A DNA stretch of 64,000 bases. It comes from Natronosalvus amylolyticus (GTDB lineage Archaea > Halobacteriota > Halobacteria > Halobacteriales > Natrialbaceae). This document shows, one piece after another, positions 43,028-51,691 of the stretch (the first letter of the stretch is position 1; every line of letters starts with the position of its first letter). The DNA lies in contig NZ_CP101156.1 of NCBI RefSeq assembly GCF_024298845.1, forward strand, positions 2,046,001 through 2,110,000. Direction: 5' to 3'. The notes under the pieces were generated by a model that saw nothing but the letters and a program-made list of their open reading frames with translations, searched no databases and had not been told where the DNA came from. Both the position numbers and the translations under genes were made by a program.

Positions 43028-44593
43028 ATGAACGCTACGCGCGCCGGCGTCATAGTCGCCCTGATCCTGATAGTGGCAATCCCGACTGCAGCTGTCACGA
43101 TCGTCGAAAATAGTTCACAGGACCAGATTTCAGACGATATAGTCGCTCAACCGTCCGAGGGCTCGAACGGCGCGTATGCCTTCATAGATCCTGAAACCGA
43201 CGAACTCGTCATCGATCTCACCGCCAACAACACGGAAATCGAGGGAAGTGGGGTCTCTGTAGAGGCCCTGAGCGGGATCGATGACATCTTCACCCTCACC
43301 TACACGGGCGAAGACTTCGCACAGGTGTGGCTCGAGCACGATTCCGACCACGTTACCTTCTACGACACCAGTGGCGACTCACTCGAGGGACAGGCCAACA
43401 ACGTCACCCTCGAGCACAACGAAACCGTCCACGTTGGTTTCTCAGTCGACACCCGCGAAAGCGACCTCGAGGCAGGCGATATGCTCATCGACTCCATCGA
43501 GATCAACGCCCAGGTGCCCGAAGAAGATGATGACGACGGCCCCGGATTCATCCCCGCACCACCATCACCGCCCGCTGACCCCGACCCACCGGAGGACCCA
43601 CCTGAGGACCCTGACCCCCCAGGACAGCCGCCGATCGATCTCATCGTCGGCCCCGGTGAGCGAACGGCGGCCATCGAGGACATCCCGGCCGACGTCCCAG
43701 TTGACGTGCCCTTCGAGGCGCTGGGAATTGGTGAGTTCGTCACCCTCGAGCGCCTCGAAGTCACCTTTGCCGACGACGGTGACGCAGAGTTCACCGTCCT
43801 CGGGGAAGACGCCCTCGAGGGCGATGGCCAACCGCTGGCCGACGAAAACACCACGAGCGCCATCGGCGAGTTCGAGATCACGGAGACGCCTGATCCCGAC
43901 CGCGTCGAGACGGTCACCTACACGCTCGGCGTCGACCGAAGCTACCTCGAGAGCGAGGGTATCGACACTGACGCCCTCGTGCTCTACCGGCAAGCCGACG
44001 ACGGCAGCAAGTGGGACCCGCTCACCACGACCGTCGTCGAGGAGACCGACGACCAGGTGGTCCTCGAGGCGACCTACGACGGGTTCTCCCGGTACGCACT
44101 GGGGGTCGACCAGGCCGTCTTCACCGTCGAGGACGTGACCGCCGAACCGTCGATCGTGACGGTCAGGGAGTCGACGACGCTCGAGACGACCATCACGAAC
44201 ACCGGCGAGGAAGTCGGGACGTTCGAAACCGAGATCGTCGTCGAGGAGACGGTCATCGACACGGTGACGGTCACCCTCGAGCCGGGCGAATCCGAAACGG
44301 TGGCCACGGAGTACACCACGACGGGCACCGGCTCCTACGAGATCATCGTCGACGGCCAGGTGGAAGCGACGATACTGGTCGAACCGCCGGCGGAAGATCC
44401 GCCGAGCGACGACACGGTCGAAACCGACGACCTGGACGAACTCGACGAGCCGACGGAGGAGCCAGGCGGCTTCGGCGTGCTGGAAATCGGTGGCATCCTG
44501 ATGTTGCTGGTGTTGCTCACCATGGGGCTGTGGGGCTACCGAAACCGCGAACAGCTGCCATCTCGAGGGGACTTTTTCGCCGGTCGAGTGTAG
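43028..44593 (+). CDS. Membrane-anchored surface protein with PGF-pre-PGF-like and CARDB-like domains
   Basis: 521 residues. N-terminal signal or anchor helix VIVALILIVAIPTAAVTIV. Beta-rich domain 1 (about 45-165) has N-glycosylation sequons near N67, N125 and N131. A proline-rich spacer spans 172-202. Next comes a PGF-pre-PGF-like domain (GERTAAIEDIPADVPVDVPF to LVLYRQADDGSKWDPLTTTV), and a CARDB/Ig-like domain (IVTVRESTTLETTITNTGEEVGTF). The C-terminal membrane helix is ILMLLVLLTMGLWGY with a short basic cytoplasmic tail. There is no PGF-CTERM sorting motif. It is likely the anchor or scaffold for the two small proteins encoded just before it. Confidence 0.8.
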   Translation: MNATRAGVIVALILIVAIPTAAVTIVENSSQDQISDDIVAQPSEGSNGAYAFIDPETDELVIDLTANNTEIEGSGVSVEALSGIDDIFTLTYTGEDFAQVWLEHDSDHVTFYDTSGDSLEGQANNVTLEHNETVHVGFSVDTRESDLEAGDMLIDSIEINAQVPEEDDDDGPGFIPAPPSPPADPDPPEDPPEDPDPPGQPPIDLIVGPGERTAAIEDIPADVPVDVPFEALGIGEFVTLERLEVTFADDGDAEFTVLGEDALEGDGQPLADENTTSAIGEFEITETPDPDRVETVTYTLGVDRSYLESEGIDTDALVLYRQADDGSKWDPLTTTVVEETDDQVVLEATYDGFSRYALGVDQAVFTVEDVTAEPSIVTVRESTTLETTITNTGEEVGTFETEIVVEETVIDTVTVTLEPGESETVATEYTTTGTGSYEIIVDGQVEATILVEPPAEDPPSDDTVETDDLDELDEPTEEPGGFGVLEIGGILMLLVLLTMGLWGYRNREQLPSRGDFFAGRV

Positions 44594-44614
44594 TCCACAC
44601 CCGGGCGAGTGGAC
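44593..44614 (+). terminator. Hairpin at the end of the surface-protein operon
   Basis: GTCCAC and GTGGAC pair as a perfect 6-bp stem around a 10-base loop, starting on the last base of the stop codon of the large surface-protein gene. No T-run follows, so confidence is modest. Confidence 0.4.
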
Positions 44615-45190
44615 ACACGCAGCCGGAGAATCGGGTTGCAGGCGCCGACAGGCGAAACCGTGGTGCCGACGGCAATATCCCCGAGTTGGGTGTTTTCGAG
44701 GGTGAATGTATTCGCTCGTGTTCCCCAGTTCGAGCACCCACTGTAAGCGAACGATGAAGCGATCAGACGGGGGTCTGAGATTACTACACAATCACTATCC
44801 AGTGGGTAGCGTAGTTGTAGTAAAGTGTTGACCTTTTCTCATCTCGAGCGACAAACTCGTTCATACACGACTCACGGTTCGACTCGAGTTTCGATACGCA
44901 GACCGACTCGTTCCCTGTAAACGTACAGACGTATTTACAGAAACGAGACGAACGTTCATCCGTACGCGAGCTATCGGTCGTTCGGACGCACACGCTACCT
45001 ACACCGATCCCCCCATCCCCCAACCGATCACCGTCCCCCGTGGGTAGTCGACGAACGCCGATGACTGGCGATGCCGTGGACCGTGCATCCATTTCAACTG
45101 CACAACGCACACGTCAGCCACTCGTCTCGAGTGTGACGTGACACACCACCGTGTCATCCGACGCGCAGGTAACGGGATGGGAACCACCCC
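44615..45190. other. Gene-free region rich in inverted repeats
   Basis: No credible coding sequence lies in these 576 bp. Perfect inverted repeats occur at 44763-44778 (TCAGAC/GTCTGA around GGGG), 44781-44823 (TTACTACA/TGTAGTAA, 27-base spacer), 44915-44940 (CTGTAAA/TTTACAG) and 45139-45156 (TGACAC/GTGTCA around ACCACC). GTTGACC at 44827 resembles the motif in the 41.5-kb promoter. Base composition is lower in GC than the flanks. Confidence 0.55.
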
Positions 45191-46087
45191 ATGTCATACC
45201 CAGGTCCCAAACCCCGTACCGCTGCCGAACGGCCGTTTCTCGAGCGAACGCGACGGAAAGTGCGAGCCCTCGACCTGGCACTCTTGTTCGCTATTCCCGC
45301 CCTGCTGGTGCTGGTCTATGCGCTTCCCGAAGCGTTCAGGGACGAGTTCGTATTGTACTATCTCGAGCCCACGCTGCTGACGGCGTTTGCGTCCCACTTC
45401 GTTCACCTCGAGGCGACACACCTGCTGGCAAACCTCCTGGGGTACGGGCTGCTTGCCGGAGTGGGGTACCTACTGGCGGTGCATGGCAACTGTCGACGCT
45501 TTTTCCTCTCGGCACTGCTGGTTATCGTCCTCGTGTTTCCACTGGTGCTGTCGGGGCTCAACCTCGCAGTGCCACGAAACGCCGTCTCCTATGGCTTTTC
45601 GGGCGTGAACATGGCTCTCCTCGGGTTGTTGCCGCTGGTACTCGGTGAGTATCTCAGAGCGACGTTCACGCCGACACTCGAGCGACGACACGTCGGACTG
45701 GCCTACTTCGTGGCGACGGCGATCATCGCACTCATCGCCGTTCCCATCGCCCTGTCGACGGTCGCCCTGGCGACCACCTCTGTCGGGATCGCTGGCCTGT
45801 ACGCACACGGATTGTTGCAGCGACACTGGCAGCTTCGCCGGCTGGGTCGGGAAATCCTCGAGCGACCGGGCTACGGGGAACTCGCGCTGGGGGGAGGCGT
45901 GGTCTTCGTCTCGTATCTGTTCGTTGCGTTTCCCGCCGACGTGGTGTACGGGACGGCAGTATTGAACATCTACGTGCACTTTCTGGGCTACTCGCTGGGG
46001 TTCATCGGCCCGTATCTGGTGCTCGAGGCTGGGACGTACGACCGGCCGACCAGCCCTCTCAAACCCCCTTCCTCTCCCCGAGCCTGA
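45191..46087 (+). CDS. Rhomboid-family intramembrane serine protease-like protein
   Basis: 298 residues with about seven membrane helices. Rhomboid landmarks are HLEATHLLANLLGYG (H77, N81 for the oxyanion site), the catalytic loop SYGFSGVNMALLG (Ser137 in G-F-S-G) and YVHFLGYSLGF with the partner His263. Spacing between Ser and His is longer than in short bacterial rhomboids because of an extra middle segment (TLERRHVGLAYFVATA). It would cut substrates within or near the membrane. It lies 47 bp before the signal peptidase gene on the same strand, which hints at a joint role in processing exported proteins. Confidence 0.85.
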   Translation: MSYPGPKPRTAAERPFLERTRRKVRALDLALLFAIPALLVLVYALPEAFRDEFVLYYLEPTLLTAFASHFVHLEATHLLANLLGYGLLAGVGYLLAVHGNCRRFFLSALLVIVLVFPLVLSGLNLAVPRNAVSYGFSGVNMALLGLLPLVLGEYLRATFTPTLERRHVGLAYFVATAIIALIAVPIALSTVALATTSVGIAGLYAHGLLQRHWQLRRLGREILERPGYGELALGGGVVFVSYLFVAFPADVVYGTAVLNIYVHFLGYSLGFIGPYLVLEAGTYDRPTSPLKPPSSPRA

Positions 46088-46134
46088 CCGGAACACCCGC
46101 AGTTAAGACGGTGGGGACGTGATACACGTTCGTC

Positions 46135-47289
46135 ATGAGTGAGGGGTGGGTCAGTCGCGGGCTACAGCTACTCGTCGTCGTCGCGATCGTCGCCCTGCTC
46201 GCCGGGCACCTCCTCGGACAACCCGTTCTGTTGGGCTACGTCGAAACCGGAAGTATGGAACCGACGCTCGAGCCCGGGGACGGATTCGTCGCCGTTCCAT
46301 CGGTCGTCGCGAGCGATCCCGAACCGGGCGACGTCGTCGTCTTCGACGCCCAGGAGATCGAGGGTGGCGGATTGACGACGCACCGGATCGTCGACGAACG
46401 ACCCGAGGGGTACGTGACCCAGGGGGACGCCAACCCGTTTACCGACCAGGATGGGGGTGAGCCACCGGTTCAGGACGCCCAGATCGTAGCAACGGTCGCC
46501 CAGCCGACCGGCTCGGTGCTGACGATACCCGCACTCGGAACCGTCGTCATGGCGATCAACGCCCTCTTCGAATGGATTCAGACCTGGATGGCGTCTGCTC
46601 TCGGCTTACAATCCGCTCAGGGGACGACGGGTGCAGCCTACGTCTTGCTCGGTATCTCGCTGGCCGCCTACGCCATCGAAACCGTTCGCGAGCGTCGCCA
46701 ACAGGCACGCGAGTCGCGACTCGGACGAAACAACGAGGAGGGTCTCGATCCGAAACTCCTCTGTGGCGCGTTCGCCCTCATGGTGATGGTCGCCGCACTC
46801 GGGGCGATGGTCGTCCCCGCCGGAACACACTCCTACGACGTGGTCAGTGCGCAGTCGCCCTCCGACCGGCCACTCGTCATCGAACAGGGCGAAACCGAAC
46901 GGATCGATTACCCCGTCGAGAACAGCGGCTTCGTACCCGTCCTGGTCGGCCTCGAGGGTGGAGACGGCGTCAGCGTCGAGGACGAACGGCTGGCACTCGA
47001 GCAACGAGGTTCTGCAGGAACAATGGTTGCGATAACTGCTCCCGCAGATACCGGTGCCTATCAGCGATACGTGACCGAGTATCGGTATCTGTACGTGTTA
47101 CCGTCACCGGTGATCAGCGGGCTCGCATCACTCAATCCCTGGCTCCCGGTGCTCGTCATTACGGGGCTCATGGGTGGCGTAACGTACGGAATCGGCCGAA
47201 TCCTTATCGGCGACACGCCAGCACAACGGCGGTCGAAAACAGGAAGACGGGACACACACGCACAGCGAAGTGATTATAACCAATGGTAG
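46135..47289 (+). CDS. S26B signal peptidase with C-terminal extracellular domain
   Basis: 384 residues, far longer than ordinary archaeal signal peptidases. The catalytic part matches SEC11/SipW-type enzymes: S40 (VETGSMEPTLEPGD), H83 (TTHRIVDE, His replacing the bacterial Lys) and D98 (VTQGDANPFTDQDGG). After residue 130 come two more membrane helices (AAYVLLGISLAAYAIETV, LLCGAFALMVMVAALGAMVV), an Ig-like extracytoplasmic domain (VIEQGETERIDYPVENSGFVPVLVGL), a last helix (LPVLVITGLMGGVTYGIGRIL) and a basic tail. In this locus it is likely the dedicated peptidase for the small exported proteins. A TTAAG element about 30 bp upstream may be its own promoter. Confidence 0.88.
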   Translation: MSEGWVSRGLQLLVVVAIVALLAGHLLGQPVLLGYVETGSMEPTLEPGDGFVAVPSVVASDPEPGDVVVFDAQEIEGGGLTTHRIVDERPEGYVTQGDANPFTDQDGGEPPVQDAQIVATVAQPTGSVLTIPALGTVVMAINALFEWIQTWMASALGLQSAQGTTGAAYVLLGISLAAYAIETVRERRQQARESRLGRNNEEGLDPKLLCGAFALMVMVAALGAMVVPAGTHSYDVVSAQSPSDRPLVIEQGETERIDYPVENSGFVPVLVGLEGGDGVSVEDERLALEQRGSAGTMVAITAPADTGAYQRYVTEYRYLYVLPSPVISGLASLNPWLPVLVITGLMGGVTYGIGRILIGDTPAQRRSKTGRRDTHAQRSDYNQW

Positions 47290-47419
47290 TTACGACAAAC
47301 ACACATGAACGGTGGCGACGGTGGGTGGCAATGACTCGAGCCACGGTGTGGAAAACGGTTGGAGGGGACGTACCGGTTCGACAGACGAGTGGCAACCATC
47401 GTCGGGGTGAGTGCTGACG

Positions 47420-48712
47420 ATGGACACCCAACGCCTCCGGGTTCGACGCAACCTCGCCTCCTACCGATGGCTCGTTATCGGCATCTGTCTACTCGCCGTG
47501 GTCGGCGGTGCCTGGGTTACCTACGGCACCTACGTGGACCCTGGTGAGGAAGCGCACCAACAACTCGAGGATTCGTGGACGACGACGGGCGTCCTGACAC
47601 ACAGCGCCGTGGTCGAGGCGGAGAACACGGTGTATCCGGTCGGCTCACGGCTCTCGAATCAGCCGCTGTATTACACGCGACTCTCACCAACACTCGAGGG
47701 CGAGTTCGACGCCGGCTATCGGGGAACCACTGGCGACGACGTGAGTGTCGACCTCGAAGTAACCTTGCGCTGGGAGTCGAGCGACGACGAGCACACCTAC
47801 TGGCGGGAGACGGAAACCCTTGCAACTGCCAGCGAGAGTGGCCTCGACCCCGACGAGAGCGCGACGGCAGCGTTCGAGTTCAACGTCAGCGAAATCGAGA
47901 ACCGTATGGATGCCATCGAATCAGATCTCGGCGCGAGTCCGGGCGACCGACAGGTTGTCCTCGAGATCGAACGCGAAATCGAGGGGACGGTAGACGGCAC
48001 CCAACGGTCGACGACCGAGACGACCACGATCGACGTCGACCTCGACGGGAACACCTACTCGCTCACCGAAGACGGGAGCTTCGGCGAAACCTACGAACAG
48101 TACGAGACGGTTACCCAGACACGGACCTACGGCCTCGAACGGCGTGCCGGTGGCCCACTGCTCGCACTCGTGGGACTGGTCGGTGCGATAGGATTGACGG
48201 TCGTTCCCCCGAGTCGCTACGAGTTATCGCCCGCGGAAGCCGAATGGCTCGCCTATCGGGAAACGCTCGAGGAACAGGGTTCACTTGTGACGCGGACGCG
48301 ACTCCCCGCCGACGACGCCACAGAACCTACGCCAGGCGACGATACCACTGAAATGGGACGAAAGCAGCAAGCCCCACTCGAGAGCCTGGAAGCGGCGATT
48401 CAGTTGGCAATCGACCTCGAAGCGCCGATTCTCGAGGATGTCGACCGGGATCGGTACGTCGTGCTCACCGACGACCTGTGGTACGTGTACGAACCCCCGT
48501 CGCCGCCACACGAAGGTGGACAGACGAACGCCCTGGATGGGGGTCGTGACGACGCACCCGAACCGGCGGACTCCGGGACAGTTACTTCGTTCGACGAATC
48601 GATTCCCGACGCGGCCACGAGAACCAAAGAGAGTGACGGCAAGACGAATGAGTCACCCAAAGAAACCGGCGAATCAGACCCGAAAACGGAAACTGTGACA
48701 GACAGGAAGTGA
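47420..48712 (+). CDS. DUF5305 membrane protein
   Basis: 430 residues. An N-terminal membrane helix (WLVIGICLLAVVGGAWVTY) is followed by an extracellular beta-rich DUF5305 domain (SWTTTGVLTHSAVVEAENTVYPVG to YSLTEDGSFGETYEQYET) and a second helix (GGPLLALVGLVGAIGLTVV). A cytoplasmic acidic tail then contains SLEAAIQLAIDLEAPILEDVDRDRYVVLTDDLWYVYEP, a short conserved-looking module. DUF5305 genes regularly accompany this kind of long signal peptidase in haloarchaea to my knowledge. The role is unknown, possibly assembly or anchoring. ATG 47420 is preferred over GTG 47411. Confidence 0.83.
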   Translation: MDTQRLRVRRNLASYRWLVIGICLLAVVGGAWVTYGTYVDPGEEAHQQLEDSWTTTGVLTHSAVVEAENTVYPVGSRLSNQPLYYTRLSPTLEGEFDAGYRGTTGDDVSVDLEVTLRWESSDDEHTYWRETETLATASESGLDPDESATAAFEFNVSEIENRMDAIESDLGASPGDRQVVLEIEREIEGTVDGTQRSTTETTTIDVDLDGNTYSLTEDGSFGETYEQYETVTQTRTYGLERRAGGPLLALVGLVGAIGLTVVPPSRYELSPAEAEWLAYRETLEEQGSLVTRTRLPADDATEPTPGDDTTEMGRKQQAPLESLEAAIQLAIDLEAPILEDVDRDRYVVLTDDLWYVYEPPSPPHEGGQTNALDGGRDDAPEPADSGTVTSFDESIPDAATRTKESDGKTNESPKETGESDPKTETVTDRK

Positions 48713-48819
48713 GTATCTGTCTGCCGTTCCGGTGGCTGATGGCAGTAGAACTCGGACGCCGAGACGTGTGAAACGGAGTGGAGCCACTGAACGGGGCGAA
48801 CGACCCCTGGTCGCTCAAT

Positions 48820-49401
48820 TCAGGGGTGTGGCTTCTCGAGTGTGGCCGCGAAGGAGGCCACGAAATCGTCGATAGCCGCCCACTGTCGACGTGCCGCGAT
48901 CCGTTCTCGAGGGCGCGTATCCCCCCGGAGCTTCGAGAGTCGGTAGCGGAGTTCGTTCCAGACGATCGAAAACAACTGCCCGGATCGGTCTTCCACGATG
49001 AGCGTATAGGTTGGTTCCCAGCCGAGCGCCTCGCAGAGGGCGTCGACACGTTCGGCTGCCGGTGGGACGGCAGTCGCTCCAGTAGACGGTTCGGTCTGGG
49101 GTTTCTGTCTCGATCCCTCGAGTGGGCCGTCGGTGCTATCGACGGCGATCAGTCCCGAATGCAATCGATTCAACACATCGGCGTTAGCGCGTAGAAAAGG
49201 ACTCGGTTCGGTGACGACTGGTGGGAGCGCTCGGACGACGACACAGCCGTCGTACCGTCGGAGGTCGAGGTTTGGCGGGGGATGTGTCGTATTGATTACG
49301 ATGGGGTCGTGTCTCGCCTCGGCAAGCCGGTCAGCGACGTAGTCCGCAATCGAACCGGTCGGCGACCCGCCAATATTCGAGCCAACCAGGACACGCCCCA
49401 T
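48820..49401 (-). CDS. Flavodoxin-like hypothetical protein
   Basis: 193 residues. The N-terminus GRVLVGSNIGGSPTGSIADYVADRL resembles the phosphate-binding loop of flavodoxins (T/S-x-T-G-x-T) though altered. DLRRYDGCVVVRALPP and AVDSTDGPLEG follow as the next strands. The rest is helical and basic (IVWNELRYRLSKLRGDTRPRERIAARRQW). FMN binding is uncertain because the loop lacks the canonical Thr/Ser pattern. It converges with the DUF5305 gene (107 bp apart). ATG 49401 is preferred over the upstream codon. Confidence 0.7.
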   Translation of the reverse strand: MGRVLVGSNIGGSPTGSIADYVADRLAEARHDPIVINTTHPPPNLDLRRYDGCVVVRALPPVVTEPSPFLRANADVLNRLHSGLIAVDSTDGPLEGSRQKPQTEPSTGATAVPPAAERVDALCEALGWEPTYTLIVEDRSGQLFSIVWNELRYRLSKLRGDTRPRERIAARRQWAAIDDFVASFAATLEKPHP

Positions 49402-49590
49402 CAAAACCACCCTCCGAATTGGTCTCGAGTGAGCATAGGGAGTTCACGACGCGACTGTCTATCAAACCCCGCCCCTTTCATCAGGTTCGTTGTCGTTTCG
49501 GATGGCGATCTGTTCGCCACTCCGAACTGATGGCACAACCCACTCGAGATGAACGCAGACCTTAACCCGCCAGATACCCAACAGCGAGCA

Positions 49591-50388
49591 ATGACTGACC
49601 GAACGGACGAGACAGACCGCAGGCATCGGTTCTCCGAAGGTGCCGGGTTCGACGAGTCCTACGACGATTTCGACCTCGATCCCCCGGAACTCGACGTCGA
49701 CCCGTCGAAGGTCGACCCGGTCGACTCGCGCGTGCTCTCTGACATGCTGGACGAGCGCCAGATCGCGAGCGACGCCGTCGACACCGAGGAACTGCTCGAC
49801 GTCGGCCTGAGTTACATGCAGATCAACCGCTTCGAAGAGGCAACCGAGGCCTTCGAACGGACGGCGAAGTTCGCCGAAGACCCGAGTATCGAACAGGAGG
49901 CATGGGTCAACAAGGGCGTCGCCCACGCGAACCTGGAAGAGTACGACGAGGCCATCGGGGCCCACCAGGAGGCACTGCGAATCGCCCGCGAAGCCGACAA
50001 AGAGGGTGGGGAGTACGACCGCGCAGCCCCCCAGCACACGGCGACGGCACACACCAACCTGGCCTACGCCCTGTGGGAGTTTGGCGATACGAGTCAGGCA
50101 CTCGAGCACGCCGAACGCGCCGTCGAAATCGACGATCGCTTCGCTGAGGGGTGGTACAACCGGGCGTTCTTCCTCGCCGAACGCGGCCTCACCGAGGAGG
50201 CACTCAACTGTATCGACAACGCGATTCGACTCGGCTTGCGAAACGCACAGATCCTCGAGGAGAAGGCCGAAATCCTCGAAGAATTGGGCGAACACGAGGA
50301 AGCCGAGGCACTGGCCGACGAGGCAAATCAGCTTCGCGAGCAGGCCGAACAGCAGCTCATCGAAGACCGCGAACAGTTGCCCGAGTAA
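49591..50388 (+). CDS. Tetratricopeptide-repeat protein
   Basis: 265 residues. The first ~75 residues are acidic and disordered. From about residue 80 TPR units are visible: GLSYMQINRFEEATEAFERTAKFAED, AWVNKGVAHANLEEYDEAIGAHQEALRIA, AHTNLAYALWEFGDTSQALEHAERAVEI and GWYNRAFFLAERGLTEEALNCIDNAIRLG (each seen as 34-residue repeats; only landmarks quoted, e.g. NKGVAHANLEEYDEAI). A protein-protein scaffold is expected. CTTAACCC about 28 bp before ATG 49591 supports this start over ATG 49549. It ends 2 bp before the DUF424 gene, so the two are co-transcribed. Confidence 0.88.
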   Translation: MTDRTDETDRRHRFSEGAGFDESYDDFDLDPPELDVDPSKVDPVDSRVLSDMLDERQIASDAVDTEELLDVGLSYMQINRFEEATEAFERTAKFAEDPSIEQEAWVNKGVAHANLEEYDEAIGAHQEALRIAREADKEGGEYDRAAPQHTATAHTNLAYALWEFGDTSQALEHAERAVEIDDRFAEGWYNRAFFLAERGLTEEALNCIDNAIRLGLRNAQILEEKAEILEELGEHEEAEALADEANQLREQAEQQLIEDREQLPE

Positions 50389-50390
50389 CC

Positions 50391-50729
50391 GTGACCGAAC
50401 GCGATTCACTCCAGGAAGCCGGCCCGCTGTTGCTGGTCGAGCGCCAGACGCCCAAAGGATTGCTCGTCTCGGTCTGTGATGACGGTCTGCTCGGTGAGAC
50501 CTTCGAAGGCGTCGACCAGGACGTCTCGCTGACGGTCACCGAGGATTTTTACGGCGAGGGTGCCGAATCCGTCGATGCCGAAAGCGCCCTCGAGAGCCTG
50601 GCTCGAGCGAGTGTGGCGAACCTCGTCGGCAACGATGCCGTCGGCGTCGCCATCGAAGCGGGCTACGTCGAGGAAGGGAACGTGCTGGAACTCGAGGGGA
50701 CCAGGCACGCCCAGTTTATGCGAATGTAG
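50391..50729 (+). CDS. DUF424 family protein
   Basis: 112 residues from a GTG start at 50391, immediately after the TPR gene stop. Family features are LLLVERQTPKGLLVSVCDDGLLGETFE, a central ALESLARASVANLVGNDAVGVAIEAGYVEEGN and a C-terminal hydrophobic end, fitting the small archaeal DUF424 proteins (landmarks VCDDGLLGETFE and ANLVGNDAVGVAI). An association with translation or RNA has been suggested for the family from genome context, but its function is undetermined. The very tight spacing to the TPR gene argues for translational coupling. Confidence 0.83.
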   Translation: MTERDSLQEAGPLLLVERQTPKGLLVSVCDDGLLGETFEGVDQDVSLTVTEDFYGEGAESVDAESALESLARASVANLVGNDAVGVAIEAGYVEEGNVLELEGTRHAQFMRM

Positions 50730-50815
50730 CGGTCATCGAGATCGGTGTGACAGTTTGCCGCCGAGCGTTTGCCACGGGGAGGGCGCTCGCTGATACGTGA
50801 CGACAGCAGTCCCTA

Positions 50816-51691
50816 TTACAGGTCCGCTCGCTGGAACCGGTAGTAGCCGATAGCAACGGGGACGACGACCCAGAACAACATCGCCACCGCACCGAACCAC
50901 TCCTGGAGATAAAACGGCGCGTCGCCCACGTAGCGTTCAGCCGGCGTCATGCTCTGAGCCTCGAACGGCTCGAGACCGTAGCGGAACATGAACGGAAACA
51001 CCTCGCCTTCGACGATGGTGGAGGAGACGTTTGCGTAAGTCTCGAGCGGGTTGAGCTGTAATAGTAGCAGATACCACGTTTCGGCTTCGATCGGTGGCGT
51101 CTCACCGTAGATCAGGTAGTACGGACCCGCAGTGATGAGTTCCCAGAGCCCGACGAACACCATGTAGGTTCCGACGACGAGGGCCATCGACCGCCCCCTC
51201 GAGGCGACGCCCGCGGAGACGCCGACGGCAAGCCCCACGAAGGTGAGCCCAAAGAGGAGACTGACGGCCCCGAACGCCAGCCAGTCGAGAAACGGGACCG
51301 AACCGAAAAGCAGGAGGCTCAACGCCAGTGCGACGACGAACGCGAGGACGACGGCCGAAGAGATGACGGCCACGCGGCCGAGTAGCTTGCCGAAGACGAC
51401 ATCCGTCCGGTTCGGCGGCAAGCCAAGCAGGAGTTTCAGGCTCCCCGAGCGACGTTCACCGACAACAGCCATGTAACCCGCGATGAGGGCTGCAACCGGC
51501 AACAGGACGCTCAACGGGAGGGCGACGAAGCCGAGCATCGCGGCCCCCGTCGCGTCGTCGATGGTGGCCCAGGCGGCGACGTATCCGATTGCCATCAGTC
51601 CCACGAGCAACCCGACGATAGCCCAGAGCAGTTTCGAACGGCCAGCATCCTCGAGGTCCTTGCGTGCAACGGTCGTGATGTGAGAGGTCAC
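50816..51691 (-). CDS. ABC-2 type transporter permease
   Basis: 291 residues from a GTG start. It has six membrane helices and a GERRSGSLKLLLGLPPNRTDVVFGK motif between helices 2 and 3, typical of haloarchaeal ABC-2 permeases (TTVARKDLEDAGRSKLLWAIVG at the N-terminus). A long extracellular loop (LLQLNPLETYANVSSTIVEG) lies between helices 5 and 6. It pairs with the ATPase encoded just upstream; the genes overlap by four bases. It probably exports a small molecule, lipid or peptide, but the substrate is unknown. Confidence 0.9.
   Translation of the reverse strand: MTSHITTVARKDLEDAGRSKLLWAIVGLLVGLMAIGYVAAWATIDDATGAAMLGFVALPLSVLLPVAALIAGYMAVVGERRSGSLKLLLGLPPNRTDVVFGKLLGRVAVISSAVVLAFVVALALSLLLFGSVPFLDWLAFGAVSLLFGLTFVGLAVGVSAGVASRGRSMALVVGTYMVFVGLWELITAGPYYLIYGETPPIEAETWYLLLLQLNPLETYANVSSTIVEGEVFPFMFRYGLEPFEAQSMTPAERYVGDAPFYLQEWFGAVAMLFWVVVPVAIGYYRFQRADL

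Noticed and set aside
44784-45110. 108-residue minus-strand frame in the gene-free region
   Set aside because: Not acidic, Cys/Ser/Arg-rich, no conserved-looking segment and crossed by several inverted repeats; unlikely to be translated.
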